DNA of 64,000 bases from Limisoma sp963590405 (GCA_963590405.1 CAVAPE010000003.1:1-64000); one strand, 5' to 3'. Shown: positions 45,063 to 54,390, counted from the first letter of the stretch. Translations and numbers: made by a program. The notes: generated from the sequence alone by a model not told the origin.

Positions 45063-45496
45063 TGTTTTTCCTGTTCTTTGGTTTTGTATGCCAAGGCATA
45101 CATCTTGATTTGCTTCACCATTGCCAGCAAGCCGTTGCTGCGAGTGGGCGAGAGGTGCTCCGTCAGACCGATGCTGTCGATGAAGTAGAGGTTGGCATCG
45201 AGGATGTCGCTCGGAGTTTGGTCGGAGAGCACGCGCACGAGCATCGAGATGATGCCCTTCACGATGATGGCGTCGCTGTCGGCCTCAAAATGGATGCGCC
45301 CGTCCTTGTATTCGGCGTTGAGCCACACGCGGCTTTGGCAGCCTTCGATGAGGTTGTCGGGCGTTTTGTGGCGCTCGTCGATGGGTGGCAGGGCGTTGCC
45401 CATCTCAATGATGTAGGAATATTTGTCCATCCAGTCGCCGAAGCCACTGAATTCGTCAATAATTTCGTCTTGGATTTCGTTGATTTGATTGTTCAT
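45059..45496 (-). CDS. sufE: SufE-family cysteine desulfurase partner
   Basis: This 145-residue protein has full SufE length. The sulfur-accepting cysteine is C53 in IEGCQSRVW; the remaining fold (NEIQDEIIDEFSGF..., SDAIIVKGIISMLVRVLSDQTP, GLTEHLSPTRSNGL) is classic. SufE takes persulfide sulfur from SufS for Fe-S cluster assembly. ATG 45496 is chosen; the extension upstream (MRIFAI) encodes the -7 box. It heads the operon with the membrane protein and POT transporter and is not next to other suf genes here. Confidence 0.93.
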   Translation of the reverse strand: MNNQINEIQDEIIDEFSGFGDWMDKYSYIIEMGNALPPIDERHKTPDNLIEGCQSRVWLNAEYKDGRIHFEADSDAIIVKGIISMLVRVLSDQTPSDILDANLYFIDSIGLTEHLSPTRSNGLLAMVKQIKMYALAYKTKEQEKQ

Positions 45497-45500
45497 AATC

Positions 45501-45509
45501 GCAAAAATA
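45501..45509 (-). promoter_or_regulatory. -7 box of the sufE operon
   Basis: The minus strand reads TATTTTTGC, ending 4 bp before the start codon, so the mRNA is probably leaderless. No -33 TTTG is visible. Confidence 0.5.
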
Positions 45510-45551
45510 CGCAATTTTCGTTATTCTTTTGCCTTTATGGCGCAAAAAAGG

Positions 45552-46829
45552 CTATAAATCCGCCACTTTGGCATAGTAGGTGCGCACATCGTTCCACCGG
45601 TAGTAGGGGAACGAGTCGGTAGCCACAGGGATGTGCACCTCCTGCTCGTTGAGCAGCACCTTGACGAGGATGTCGGCTGCGGTGCCTCCCTTTTTGTTGT
45701 AGAACACAATCTGCAGGTTGGCTCCCATCGGCGACACTTTGAAGTCAGTCCAGTACTGATAGAGCGTTGCTGGGTCGCGGCGTGCCACGTTGCAGTTTTC
45801 GATGCCCATCAGGGCAGCCAGCGGCGTGATGTTGGAGTCGTGGGCGAAACGCAGTGTCGCAGCCTTCGTCGGGTCGGCTATTGCTGCGTCGGCACTCTCG
45901 ATGATGTTGCGCAGAAGCGGCTTGTAACTGTCGCGCACGGCGCCGTTGGAATCGGCGTGGTTGGCGCATGACGAGTAGAACTGATAGTTGAAGCATTGCC
46001 ATAGGTCGAAGAGTTCTTCGGGCGTGAACAAGTCATAGAGGCGGATAGAGGTCTCCATGTTCTGCAAGTCGGATGCCACCCAATAGAATTTCCACATCAG
46101 GTCGGTTGGCTCAATGTATTGGTACACATAGTCTTTGTCGGAGAAAAGTGCGTTGACAAAGCGGTCGGCGTGGGTCTGGCTGGCGCGGAACTTGTTGTAG
46201 GCGGCGCGCCAAGATCCGTTCTTGCCCGTGAAGGCATTCGCCTCGTCGGTGCGCCCAGTGAGGTAGGGCATATATTTCTGCGACGACTCGTAGGAAATTT
46301 TCAGTTGAGGATTGAGTTCCTTCAGGCGGTCGCCAAAGGCAGCCATACTCATGGCGCAGCGCAGGATTACCGACGAGCGAGCCTCAATGCTGCGGTTGCC
46401 CTTGAACACCTCTGGGAAAGCCCCAAACATACGTTCTGCGATGCCGCGGTGCTGACGCACGCCAAGCGGTGAGAGATCCTCGTTTCTGCCAGCCGCTTCC
46501 ACATAGATGTCGCGCAGCCGCTGGAGCGCGTCCTTGCCGAGCGGCGACAGAGCCCCGGCCTTGTCAGCCTTTTCGAGGATGTCGATTGGGGCGGTGTATT
46601 CGCTGTCGGAAATCAGATAGCGCGAGCCGTGACGCCCGAAATGGCTGATGTAGAATGGCGTGTAGCCCTTCGGCGCTTTGGTGTAGTGGGCAGTTGAGGC
46701 AGGAGCCGGATAGGCGTAGTATACGCCTGCCGTCTTTTCCGGCGACGCAAGCATTTCTTCTTTGGTGGTCTGCGCCGACAGTGGCAATACAGCCACAAAG
46801 AGCAGACAGGCAAGAGTGAGTCGTTTCAT
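45552..46829 (-). CDS. Secreted histidine-type phosphatase (MINPP-like)
   Basis: This 425-residue protein has a signal peptide (MKRLTLACLLFVAVLPLSA). It carries the RHG motif of branch-2 histidine phosphatases, SHFGRHGSRY (R66-H67-G68), and the matching HD motif in RFAHDSNITPLAALMG near 327-342. Length and the Y-P-A-P start fit Bacteroidales homologues related to the multiple-inositol-polyphosphate phosphatase/phytase group. It probably removes phosphate from phytate or similar esters in the periplasm or on vesicles. It is monocistronic; its promoter faces the U32 gene. Confidence 0.85.
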   Translation of the reverse strand: MKRLTLACLLFVAVLPLSAQTTKEEMLASPEKTAGVYYAYPAPASTAHYTKAPKGYTPFYISHFGRHGSRYLISDSEYTAPIDILEKADKAGALSPLGKDALQRLRDIYVEAAGRNEDLSPLGVRQHRGIAERMFGAFPEVFKGNRSIEARSSVILRCAMSMAAFGDRLKELNPQLKISYESSQKYMPYLTGRTDEANAFTGKNGSWRAAYNKFRASQTHADRFVNALFSDKDYVYQYIEPTDLMWKFYWVASDLQNMETSIRLYDLFTPEELFDLWQCFNYQFYSSCANHADSNGAVRDSYKPLLRNIIESADAAIADPTKAATLRFAHDSNITPLAALMGIENCNVARRDPATLYQYWTDFKVSPMGANLQIVFYNKKGGTAADILVKVLLNEQEVHIPVATDSFPYYRWNDVRTYYAKVADL

Positions 46830-46848
46830 ATCGAATTGGTTTTAATTC

Positions 46849-46887
46849 TCAAAGTTACAAAAGTCTACGGATTATGCCTATCTTTGC
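46849..46887. promoter_or_regulatory. Divergent promoters between phosphatase and U32 genes
   Basis: Minus strand: TAACTTTGA (46849-46857) for the phosphatase. Plus strand: TATCTTTGC (46879-46887) for the U32 gene. The plus box overlaps the ATG at 46874, so the U32 start is placed at 46904. Confidence 0.65.
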
Positions 46888-46903
46888 AGAAGAAATCGAC
46901 GAT

Positions 46904-48172
46904 ATGAACAGAAAAGACTTTGAGATAATGGCGCCGGTAGGCTCCTACGAGTCGCTCTATGCAGCGATACAGGGCGGTGCCGATGCCATCTACTTCGGCA
47001 TTGAGGGCTTGAACATGAGAGCCCGTTCAGCCAACAACTTCACCACCGACGACCTCCGCAAGATTGCACAGATTTGTGCCGAAAACGGACTGAAAAGTTA
47101 TCTTACGGTCAACACCATAGTCTACGACGAAGACATAGCCCTGATGCACGAGATTGTCAACGCCGCCAAAGAGGCACAAATCTCCGCCATCATCGCTTCC
47201 GACATGGCAACAATCCTCTATGCACGCAGCATCGACGTGGAGGTGCACATCTCCACGCAGGTCAACGTGTCGAACAGCGAGGCGGCGCGCTTCTATGCGC
47301 AGTTTGCCGATGTGTTGGTGCTTGCTCGCGAACTCAACCTCACGCAGGTGGCTGGCATCTACGACACCATCCAGAATGACGACATCCGCGGCCCTCACGG
47401 CGAGCGCCTGCGCATCGAGATGTTCTGCCACGGCGCATTGTGCATGGCGGTGTCGGGCAAATGCTATCTCAGTCTGCACGAGATGAATTCGTCAGCCAAC
47501 CGCGGCGCTTGCACGCAGATTTGCCGCCGCAGTTATGAGGTGACCGACCGCGAGACCGGCGACCAACTTGCCATCGAAAACAAATATATCATGTCGCCTA
47601 AGGACTTGAAAACCATCCACTTCATGAACAAGATGATTGACGCTGGTGTGAGGGTGTTTAAGATTGAAGGTCGCGCTCGCAGTGCTGAATATGTACGCAC
47701 TGTAGTGTCGTGCTACAACGAAGCCATCAACGCTTGCTGCGACGGCACCTACTCCGAGGAGATGGTGAAGGCGTGGGACGAGCGCCTCAACAAGGTGTTT
47801 AACCGCGGATTTTGGAACGGCTACTATCTCGGTCAGCGCCTTGGCGAATGGACGTCGAAATACGGCTCGTCGGCTACGCGCGTCAAGGTGTATGCCGCCA
47901 AGGGCATCCGCTATTTCTCAAACATCCACGTGGCGGAGTTCCAAATGGAGAACGACGAGTTGCACGTGGGCGACGAAATTGTAATCTCAGGTCCGACGAC
48001 GGGCGCGATAATCATGACAGTGGAGGAGATACGCGTTGACCTCAAGCCTGTGGAAAAGACAGTGCGTGGCGAGCGGTTCTCCATCAAGGTTGACGAACGT
48101 GTGCGTCCGAGCGACAAACTCTACATCTGGCGCGACGTTGAGGAAGTGAAACGCCGCCGCGAAATCCGCTGA
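46904..48172 (+). CDS. U32-family peptidase/RNA-modification protein
   Basis: This 422-residue protein belongs to the U32 family (YegQ/RlhA group). The start MNRKDFEIMAPVGSYESLYAAIQGGADAIYFG is the family hallmark; the cysteine block NRGACTQICRRSYEV near 209-223 and DLKTIHFMNKMIDAGVRVFKIEGRARSAEYV follow. U32 members were named collagenases, but several act in tRNA/rRNA hydroxylation or ubiquinone synthesis, and the cysteines may hold an Fe-S cluster. Which reaction applies here is not clear. The C-terminal ~90 residues form the usual beta-barrel extension. Confidence 0.88.
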   Translation: MNRKDFEIMAPVGSYESLYAAIQGGADAIYFGIEGLNMRARSANNFTTDDLRKIAQICAENGLKSYLTVNTIVYDEDIALMHEIVNAAKEAQISAIIASDMATILYARSIDVEVHISTQVNVSNSEAARFYAQFADVLVLARELNLTQVAGIYDTIQNDDIRGPHGERLRIEMFCHGALCMAVSGKCYLSLHEMNSSANRGACTQICRRSYEVTDRETGDQLAIENKYIMSPKDLKTIHFMNKMIDAGVRVFKIEGRARSAEYVRTVVSCYNEAINACCDGTYSEEMVKAWDERLNKVFNRGFWNGYYLGQRLGEWTSKYGSSATRVKVYAAKGIRYFSNIHVAEFQMENDELHVGDEIVISGPTTGAIIMTVEEIRVDLKPVEKTVRGERFSIKVDERVRPSDKLYIWRDVEEVKRRREIR

Positions 48173-48194
48173 CCCGACACCGCTTCATAACCCC

Positions 48195-48287
48195 ATTGCC
48201 TTGACTTTTGGATAAAAATAGGCGTTTATTGCCTTGACTTTTGGATAAAAAAGGGCATTTAATGCCTTGACTTTTGGATAAAATCAG
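48195..48287. repeat. 33-bp tandem repeat, 3 copies, upstream of ATPase locus 3
   Basis: Units start at 48195, 48228 and 48261. The core TGCCTTGACTTTTGGATAAA is identical in all; the third unit is cut after 27 bp by the -7 box. Confidence 0.92.
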
Positions 48288-48296
48288 TATCTTTGC
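48288..48296 (+). promoter_or_regulatory. -7 box of ATPase locus 3
   Basis: TATCTTTGC follows directly on the third repeat unit. The repeat's TTTTG ends 11 bp before the box, the same spacing as at locus 1. Confidence 0.75.
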
Positions 48297-48322
48297 GCTG
48301 ATTGTTAATGATTTGCGCATTT

Positions 48323-49666
48323 ATGGGATACTACAGTAGAAATATTGACCAAAAACTCCTCGAATGGAAGGATTCTCCGCGGAAAAAACCGTTGCTAATC
48401 AGGGGTGCCCGACAGGTTGGAAAATCTACCGCCGTAAGGCAACTTGGGAAAAGTTTCCGGTACTTCGTTGAGGTGAATTTGGAACGACAGGTTTCAATCC
48501 GCCAGTTGTTTACAAAGGATATTGACGTGCATCGCACATGTGAAAGCATCAGTGCGTTGACTGGCATACCGATTGTAGCCAGCGAGACCTTGCTTTTCAT
48601 CGACGAGATACAGGCATGCCAGGAAGCCATTATGTCGTTGCGTTACTTCAAAGAGGACTATCCCGACTTGCACGTCATTGCTGCCGGCTCGCTGCTGGAA
48701 TTTGCACTGGAGGAACTTCCGTCGTTTGGCGTGGGTAGAATCCGCTCGCTCTATATGTATCCGTTCTCGTTTGATGAATTTCTTGCGGCACAAGGACTTG
48801 AAACGATGGTCGACTACAAGCGGAAGAGCGCATCTGGCGCGCCTCTGCCCGATGCCATCCACAATGAGTTGGTAGAACAGTTGAAATCATTCTATCTCGT
48901 TGGCGGAATGCCTGCTGCCGTGACAGAATGGGTAGAGTCGAAGAGTTATATCGAATGTGCCCATGTGCACAACGACATATTGGACACCTATCAGGATGAT
49001 TTCTCCAAATACAAGGCAAGAGTGTCGCCCGCATTGCTGCGAAAAGTGTTGCGGTCGGTCGCTCTGCAGGCAGGAACCAAATTTGTGTTCCGTCAGGTAG
49101 CAGATGATGTCCACTCCTCGGCAATCAAAGATGCTCTCCACTTGCTTACTCTTGCCGGACTCGTTACGCCCGTGAAGCACAGCGACGGCAACGGACTGCC
49201 TTTGGGCGCAGAGGAAAACGGCAACTATACGAAATATCTGTTCCTCGATTTGGGACTGATGCAGACAATGCTCGGCAATCCAGTGTCGGAGGTGCTTCTT
49301 GCGTCCGATGTTGATTTTGTCAACAAGGGTGCGGCATCGGAAATGTTTGTCGGACTGGAGTTGATAAAAAACCACGACTGTTTCCAAAGGGCAGAGATGT
49401 ACTATTGGCAAAATTTGTCGCGCGGAGCGAATGCCGAAGTCGACTATTTGGAAGCCAAGGACGGCAAGGTGCTACCGATAGAGGTGAAAGCCAACACGCG
49501 CGGCAGTATGCAAAGCCTGTGGCTGTTTATGCGCAAAAAGGGAATTGACTGTGCGGTGCGAACCTCTTTGGAAAATTTCGGAGAGTTTGAGTATGTCGAC
49601 AAAGAAGCCGACAATGCCGTAAGGCATGTGGATGTAGTTCCGCTCTATGCGTTGAGCAATTTGTAA
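48323..49666 (+). CDS. AAA_14/DUF4143 ATPase (locus 3)
   Basis: This 447-residue protein has the common N-terminus (YYSRNIDQKLLEWKD), Walker A GARQVGKS near 25-32 and Walker B TLLFIDEIQACQEA. A sensor region AAGSLLEFAL follows. The DUF4143 part has VTPVKHSDGNGLPL...KYLFLDLGLMQTML and the nuclease-like EVDYLEAKDGKVLPIEVKA. ATG 48323 is favoured; ATG 48308 is also open. It stands alone behind the WG-repeat/adhesin genes, which face it. It is more distant from loci 1 and 2 than they are from each other. Confidence 0.88.
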   Translation: MGYYSRNIDQKLLEWKDSPRKKPLLIRGARQVGKSTAVRQLGKSFRYFVEVNLERQVSIRQLFTKDIDVHRTCESISALTGIPIVASETLLFIDEIQACQEAIMSLRYFKEDYPDLHVIAAGSLLEFALEELPSFGVGRIRSLYMYPFSFDEFLAAQGLETMVDYKRKSASGAPLPDAIHNELVEQLKSFYLVGGMPAAVTEWVESKSYIECAHVHNDILDTYQDDFSKYKARVSPALLRKVLRSVALQAGTKFVFRQVADDVHSSAIKDALHLLTLAGLVTPVKHSDGNGLPLGAEENGNYTKYLFLDLGLMQTMLGNPVSEVLLASDVDFVNKGAASEMFVGLELIKNHDCFQRAEMYYWQNLSRGANAEVDYLEAKDGKVLPIEVKANTRGSMQSLWLFMRKKGIDCAVRTSLENFGEFEYVDKEADNAVRHVDVVPLYALSNL

Positions 49667-49693
49667 CTGCCGCTTTCGGTAGGGTAGAAAAAT

Positions 49694-49732
49694 AAATCGG
49701 GCGGGGCATTGAGCCTCGCCCGATTTGGGTTA
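49694..49732. terminator. Bidirectional terminator
   Basis: AAATCGGGCG (49694-49703) pairs with CGCCCGATTT (49717-49726). The minus strand continues into TATTTTTCT, so it serves best the WG-repeat gene on that strand; it also ends the ATPase gene. Confidence 0.8.
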
Positions 49733-49748
49733 CTGACTACGGTTGCGG

Positions 49749-50936
49749 TTAGTATGCCGAGTCGGCGTAGTCGTAGTATTCGTCGTCAATGGCTGTGCTG
49801 TCGCAGACATCATTGTTGTATGGCGAAGTCCACATTTCCGTCGCTTCGCTGTAGAACACTTCGCTGCGGGTGGTTACGAAGTTGAGCATTTGGAAACTTT
49901 CCTTCGACACTTCTTCGCCCTTCTCGTTGATCAGCGTCCAAGTTTTGCCGTCGTACACGAAATAGTGGTCGAGCGCGGTGGAAATCTGTGCGATTGATTC
50001 ATATTCTGGTGCGATAATCTTTTCGCCCGAAGCATCAACTACAAATTCCTTGTCGTCCTGATGCACCATGTAGCGGTTCTTGGAAGCGCGCAGCATACCT
50101 TCGTAGCGGGCGCGGATAAGTACCTCGCCGTCGGTCGAGATGAGGCCGTAGGAATTGTCGTGGCAGAACACCGTCTTGCCTTCGTCGATGTAGTAGCATC
50201 CGCTCTGCTGCATCTTGCTGTCGGTGAATTTCTCTTCACCGTCCTTGTCGAGGAACACCACCTTGTCGCCCTTCGTCACGGCGCAAGTGCCGTTGTGGTA
50301 GTGCGAAAGTAGGCTGTAGCGGCTTGTGCTGAACGATTTGATCACGTCGCCTTTCTTGTCGATGAGCAGGATTTTCTCGCCCTTCAAGCCAAATGCACGA
50401 CCTTCGGAGAAGTCGGTCACGCCTTCATATTTTGCAGCAATGACCTCGTCGCCTTTCTTGTCGAGGAAACCCCATTTGCCATCCTTGCAGAACGCTGCAA
50501 GACCTTCGCTGAAATTGCGTGTCGACGACACGTTTTTCGGGAGTTTCTTCACCTCCTCAAAGTCCTTGTCGATAATGGTGATGCCCTTGCCCTCTTTCAC
50601 GGCAAAAGCCACGCCCTCAGGGCCGAACAGACCCAGTTGGGTGTACTTGCCGCCTTTGCTGATAGGCTCTTTAGGGTTGCTGATGTCGTAGCATTCGTAG
50701 TAGCCTTTTGAGTTTTTCACGACAAACAGTCCGTCGCACACCATCGAAGGCATCTCCGCAAAATCGTTTTTGCAAAGGATTTCGCCGGTCTTGGTGTCGA
50801 GAAAACTCCATTTCTCTTCGCCGTCGAGCACGACAGCCACATAGCGAACCTTTTCGTCGCTGCTGTCGCAACTCCACAAAGCGCATGCCGCCACTATGGC
50901 GAACAGCGCTGTCTTCAGGAAACTGTTGATTTTCAT
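49749..50936 (-). CDS. WG-repeat lipoprotein (395 aa)
   Basis: The lipoprotein signal ends CALWSC (C23). WG-type repeats cover most of the chain: WSFLDTKTGEILCKNDF, WGFLDKKGDEVIAAKYEGV, ILLIDKKGDVIKSFS, VVFLDKDGEEKFTDSK, YGLISTDGEVLIRARYEGM and WTLINEKGEEVSKESF. It is related in style to the 579-aa protein at 37972, without that protein's C-terminal domain. Its start lies 17 bp after the stop of the large T9SS protein on the same strand, so the two are likely co-transcribed. The ligand is unknown. Confidence 0.82.
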   Translation of the reverse strand: MKINSFLKTALFAIVAACALWSCDSSDEKVRYVAVVLDGEEKWSFLDTKTGEILCKNDFAEMPSMVCDGLFVVKNSKGYYECYDISNPKEPISKGGKYTQLGLFGPEGVAFAVKEGKGITIIDKDFEEVKKLPKNVSSTRNFSEGLAAFCKDGKWGFLDKKGDEVIAAKYEGVTDFSEGRAFGLKGEKILLIDKKGDVIKSFSTSRYSLLSHYHNGTCAVTKGDKVVFLDKDGEEKFTDSKMQQSGCYYIDEGKTVFCHDNSYGLISTDGEVLIRARYEGMLRASKNRYMVHQDDKEFVVDASGEKIIAPEYESIAQISTALDHYFVYDGKTWTLINEKGEEVSKESFQMLNFVTTRSEVFYSEATEMWTSPYNNDVCDSTAIDDEYYDYADSAY

Positions 50937-50953
50937 ATTGGTTGATTTTAAGT

Positions 50954-53900
50954 CTATTTCTTCACGATGCGTGTTGCGGTAACGCCGTCGGTTGTTGCCA
51001 CGCGTACTACATAGACACCTGCTGCGAGACCGTCGACGCTGATTTGCGAACAGTTGTCGGCTGTCTTCACGAGGCTGCCTGCTGTATTGTAGATGCTCAC
51101 CTTAGCATTGTCGGCACCAGCGATGTAGAGCGTAGAAACCACAGGGTTAGGATAAACGCTCACCTTGGCATCGCCCTTCACGGCTTCCACTCCGCCGAAG
51201 TTGGAGAAGTGCTCAAAATAGAAGTCGTCGAAGAAGGCAGCGAGACCGTCGGTTGTGGTGTGGCGCACTGCTACATAGATGTCCTGACCAGCATACGCAC
51301 TGAGGTCTACGTTGTAGTGTTGCCATTCTTTGTCGAAGTAAGGCATCTCAGTCTTCGCCATCACCGTCTGGAAACTTGAAGTGTCGGTGTTGCTTGTTGT
51401 GGAAACAAGTACCTCTACACTACTCTTGCTGCAAGGATAGATGGCATAGATTGATTCCCAGTTGCGGGCGTAGAAATGGAACGCCGAAGTGGATGTTGCG
51501 GTGAGTTTCTGGCTTACAATCCAGTCGTCGGCTGCCTTGCCCTCTTCCGATGGAGCGATAGCCACGAGAGTCTGGTTGCCGCTTACTGGCTCAAGCACGT
51601 TGTTCCAGTCGCTGTCGGCCTGCACGGTGTAGGCAAATGCTGCGCCGCGCTGCGGATAACTCATGCCAGTCATTGCCTTCGTTGCGAGACCGTCAACGTC
51701 GATGGTGGTGAAGCCTTCAGGGTTGAATGTGCCTGGGGCGTCGTCCTCGAAGTTGTAGTAGTAGGAGTCGGCAGCCATAGCACGGCCGTGTACTGGCAAT
51801 GCGATTGCGTAGCCGCCTTCAAACTCTACCGTCATCTCGTCGTCGACTTGCGCCGAAGTGCTGCCGGCGTTGAATGTGATTGAGAAAGGTACGCCTTTCT
51901 TCGCTTCTACGGTTGTGCCAGCAGCGAGGTCGGTTGAGAAGTTTTCTTTGCCGAACTTCACGTTCTTGATTGTCAATGTCGATGTGCCTTCGTTGAGTAC
52001 AGAGAATTTCTGGGTCGAGTTGACCGACTTGCCGTAGTTCACTGTGCCGGCGTTCCAATCCGATGCGTTGAACGAAGCCTTTGTGCTCGATGAAGCCTGG
52101 ATTGTGATGAGGTCGAGAGCCACACCCTTGGCTTGCACGTAGTTGTGACCGACGTAGCGCCAGCGGAATGTAACAGTCTTGCCAGCGTAGGCAGCAAGGT
52201 TGACCGTTTCGAGATACCAGTAGCGTGTCTCTGCGTCGTCGGAGAGGATGGCGAGTTGCTTCCATGTGCCGTCGGCATAGACCTCAAAGAAGCAAGCGTC
52301 GATGCCGTTGTCGGCAGTTGATGTGTTTGTGCGCAAACCGCTGTCGTCCTTCACGAGGTTGACAGGCATCGAGTTGCCCCAATAGAATGTCATTTCGAGG
52401 TTAGAGCCAGCAGGAATCTTGAAGTCGGGCGTAACGAGCGACGACTCCATGTCGGTGGCGTTGCAACTTACCGATGCGCTGTATTTGCCGTCGAAGGCGT
52501 TGATGCTGTTGGCGGTGGTCCACTTTGTGAAACTTGCATACTCCACGTTCCAGCCTGTAGTTGGGTTGGCACCGCTTTCAAAACTTTCTGTCCAAGGGAA
52601 GGTCGACACTGTTTGGTCGGCGATGGTGGTGAAGGTGCGTGAAGTAGCCTCGCCGTCGCCCTGTGCGTTGTAGGGCACAACCTTCCAAGTGTAGGTCGTT
52701 GCGTAGTCGACTGTGGCAAGAGTGTAGGATGTCACGTTGCCGAGATCTTCGCCGTTGACCACGTTGGTAGCGTTCTCGTCGGAGCCCACATAGAGTTTGT
52801 AGCCCTCGGCAAAGAGCGCCGGTTTCCAAGAGAGGGTGATGTTCTTGTTGTAGACGTCGGTAGCCTCGTCGTCGGGCGAAACAAGTGTTGCAGCCTGTGG
52901 CTTGCCGTCAGCGCCGTAGAGAGGTGGGAGAACGACTGCGTCGAGGAACATAACCGATGTTTCAGGGATATTGTCAACGTCGCTCACGTCGACTGCGCCG
53001 TAGATCCAGCGCACATAGCAGTTGTCGGATGCTGGCGAGCCGAGGTCGATGTTCACCTTGTCGATTGTGTTGTAGGTCTCCGATTCCCATTTCTGTGTCC
53101 AAGTGGCACCGCCGTCGGTCGAGAACTCGAAAGTAACGTCGTTGCCAGGCACAGCCTCTTCTTCGTCGGAATCGAACTCGTTGTAGGCAGTGAATGCTAT
53201 TGAGTGAGAGCCTGTTGAGAGGTCGAGGCGAGGGGAGGTGAGGATGCTTGCGCCGTCCATGGTGATGCTGGCATAAGCCGACTTGTCGCCCTCAAGGGCA
53301 TAGTTGGTGGCTTTCCACTTGTCGCCTGTCCAACCAGTTGGAGGGCAGCCGTTTTCAAAGCCTTCAAAACCGTAGCCTTCAGGGAGTGAAACCTTGGTGG
53401 CAAGCACCTTGAGTTGCACGTCGCCGCCGTTGGTGTGGAAGGTGATGTAGCCGCTGGCAGGAGTGGTCAGCGTAGCGTTGTAGCCCACTTGAAATTCGAG
53501 AGTCTCGTTGGCGTCGAGGTCGACCGTTGCAGGGTCGATGGTCGACGAGAAGCCAGTAGGATAGTCGATGCTTGTGATTTTCAAGCCGTTCTTACCTTCA
53601 TTCTTGAGGGTAAGTACCTCAGAATAAGCCTTCGAGCCCATATACACCTCGCCGAAGTTGTACTGCTTCTTCGAGAGCACGGCCTTAGGCCCTGTGGCTG
53701 GGGTGAACTGCTTTACGACAACGTTGTCGATTTGGAGAACGTTGGCGGTTTCTTTCAGCATCTTGTAGACAAACGCCACCTTGATGGTCTTGCCTTGCCA
53801 CTGGCTGAGGTCGATTGTTGTCTTGTAAATCTGCCAGCCTGTCCAAGGATAAGGCACATTGCCGTTTTCCTTGAGTTGCTCAGCGTTGTTGAACGACCAT

Positions 53901-54334
53901 ATTGTCTCGGCGTTTTCCACATCGTCGCCAACGACGATGCGCACCTGAAAGTCGTATTTTGCTTCCTCGATGGCAGCCTTCGATGCTGCCTCCCAGTCGA
54001 ACGACAGTTGGTAAGTGTTGTCGAGGTTGAGCGATGGAGTGAGTAGGATTTCTTCGCGAGGTCCGTAGCCGCCGTCCTCGTCGCCCGCGAACATAGGTGA
54101 GTCGACCCATGCGCAGTGAGTGCCCGTCATGGCACCTTTCTCGTAGTAGTACACGCACCAGCGGTAGTTGTCGGCATTGCCGGTGTAGGAGTCTACCGTG
54201 GTCCATCCGTCGGGGAAGTTGGGGCTATACTGGTCGGTGCTTGAGGTCTCAAAGCCCTCGTTGAGAAGAGTTTGAGCCGATGCCGCCAATGGCAACGCAC
54301 CCAACATCGCCAAAGCGAGATAAAATTTCTTCAT
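50954..54334 (-). CDS. Large T9SS-exported adhesin-like protein
   Basis: This 1126-residue protein has a signal peptide (MKKFYLALAMLGALPLAASA). Modules run as follows: choice-of-anchor J (about 22-210), an ASPM/SPD-2/Hydin-like sandwich (KKQYNFGEVYMGSKAYSEVL, about 220-310), a second anchor-J/cleaved-adhesin module, fibronectin III (ATLVSPDDEATDVYNKNITL), another anchor-J module (FPWTESFESGANPTTGW) and a second SPD-2-like module. A final anchor-J module precedes a full T9SS type A sorting domain with VSVYPNPVVSTLYI and an RIVKK end. It is probably anchored on the cell surface and binds carbohydrate or host protein. No protease motif is seen. It is expressed from the module at 54391-54480. Confidence 0.88.
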   Translation of the reverse strand: MKKFYLALAMLGALPLAASAQTLLNEGFETSSTDQYSPNFPDGWTTVDSYTGNADNYRWCVYYYEKGAMTGTHCAWVDSPMFAGDEDGGYGPREEILLTPSLNLDNTYQLSFDWEAASKAAIEEAKYDFQVRIVVGDDVENAETIWSFNNAEQLKENGNVPYPWTGWQIYKTTIDLSQWQGKTIKVAFVYKMLKETANVLQIDNVVVKQFTPATGPKAVLSKKQYNFGEVYMGSKAYSEVLTLKNEGKNGLKITSIDYPTGFSSTIDPATVDLDANETLEFQVGYNATLTTPASGYITFHTNGGDVQLKVLATKVSLPEGYGFEGFENGCPPTGWTGDKWKATNYALEGDKSAYASITMDGASILTSPRLDLSTGSHSIAFTAYNEFDSDEEEAVPGNDVTFEFSTDGGATWTQKWESETYNTIDKVNIDLGSPASDNCYVRWIYGAVDVSDVDNIPETSVMFLDAVVLPPLYGADGKPQAATLVSPDDEATDVYNKNITLSWKPALFAEGYKLYVGSDENATNVVNGEDLGNVTSYTLATVDYATTYTWKVVPYNAQGDGEATSRTFTTIADQTVSTFPWTESFESGANPTTGWNVEYASFTKWTTANSINAFDGKYSASVSCNATDMESSLVTPDFKIPAGSNLEMTFYWGNSMPVNLVKDDSGLRTNTSTADNGIDACFFEVYADGTWKQLAILSDDAETRYWYLETVNLAAYAGKTVTFRWRYVGHNYVQAKGVALDLITIQASSSTKASFNASDWNAGTVNYGKSVNSTQKFSVLNEGTSTLTIKNVKFGKENFSTDLAAGTTVEAKKGVPFSITFNAGSTSAQVDDEMTVEFEGGYAIALPVHGRAMAADSYYYNFEDDAPGTFNPEGFTTIDVDGLATKAMTGMSYPQRGAAFAYTVQADSDWNNVLEPVSGNQTLVAIAPSEEGKAADDWIVSQKLTATSTSAFHFYARNWESIYAIYPCSKSSVEVLVSTTSNTDTSSFQTVMAKTEMPYFDKEWQHYNVDLSAYAGQDIYVAVRHTTTDGLAAFFDDFYFEHFSNFGGVEAVKGDAKVSVYPNPVVSTLYIAGADNAKVSIYNTAGSLVKTADNCSQISVDGLAAGVYVVRVATTDGVTATRIVKK

Positions 54335-54390
54335 CTTTTTCTATAATTGGTTTAAAATTAAAATTATTTTCACAGAATTACTTATAAATG

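Noticed and set aside
46874..46903. Upstream start for the U32 protein
   Set aside because: The -7 box TATCTTTGC lies inside this stretch, so it is probably not transcribed.
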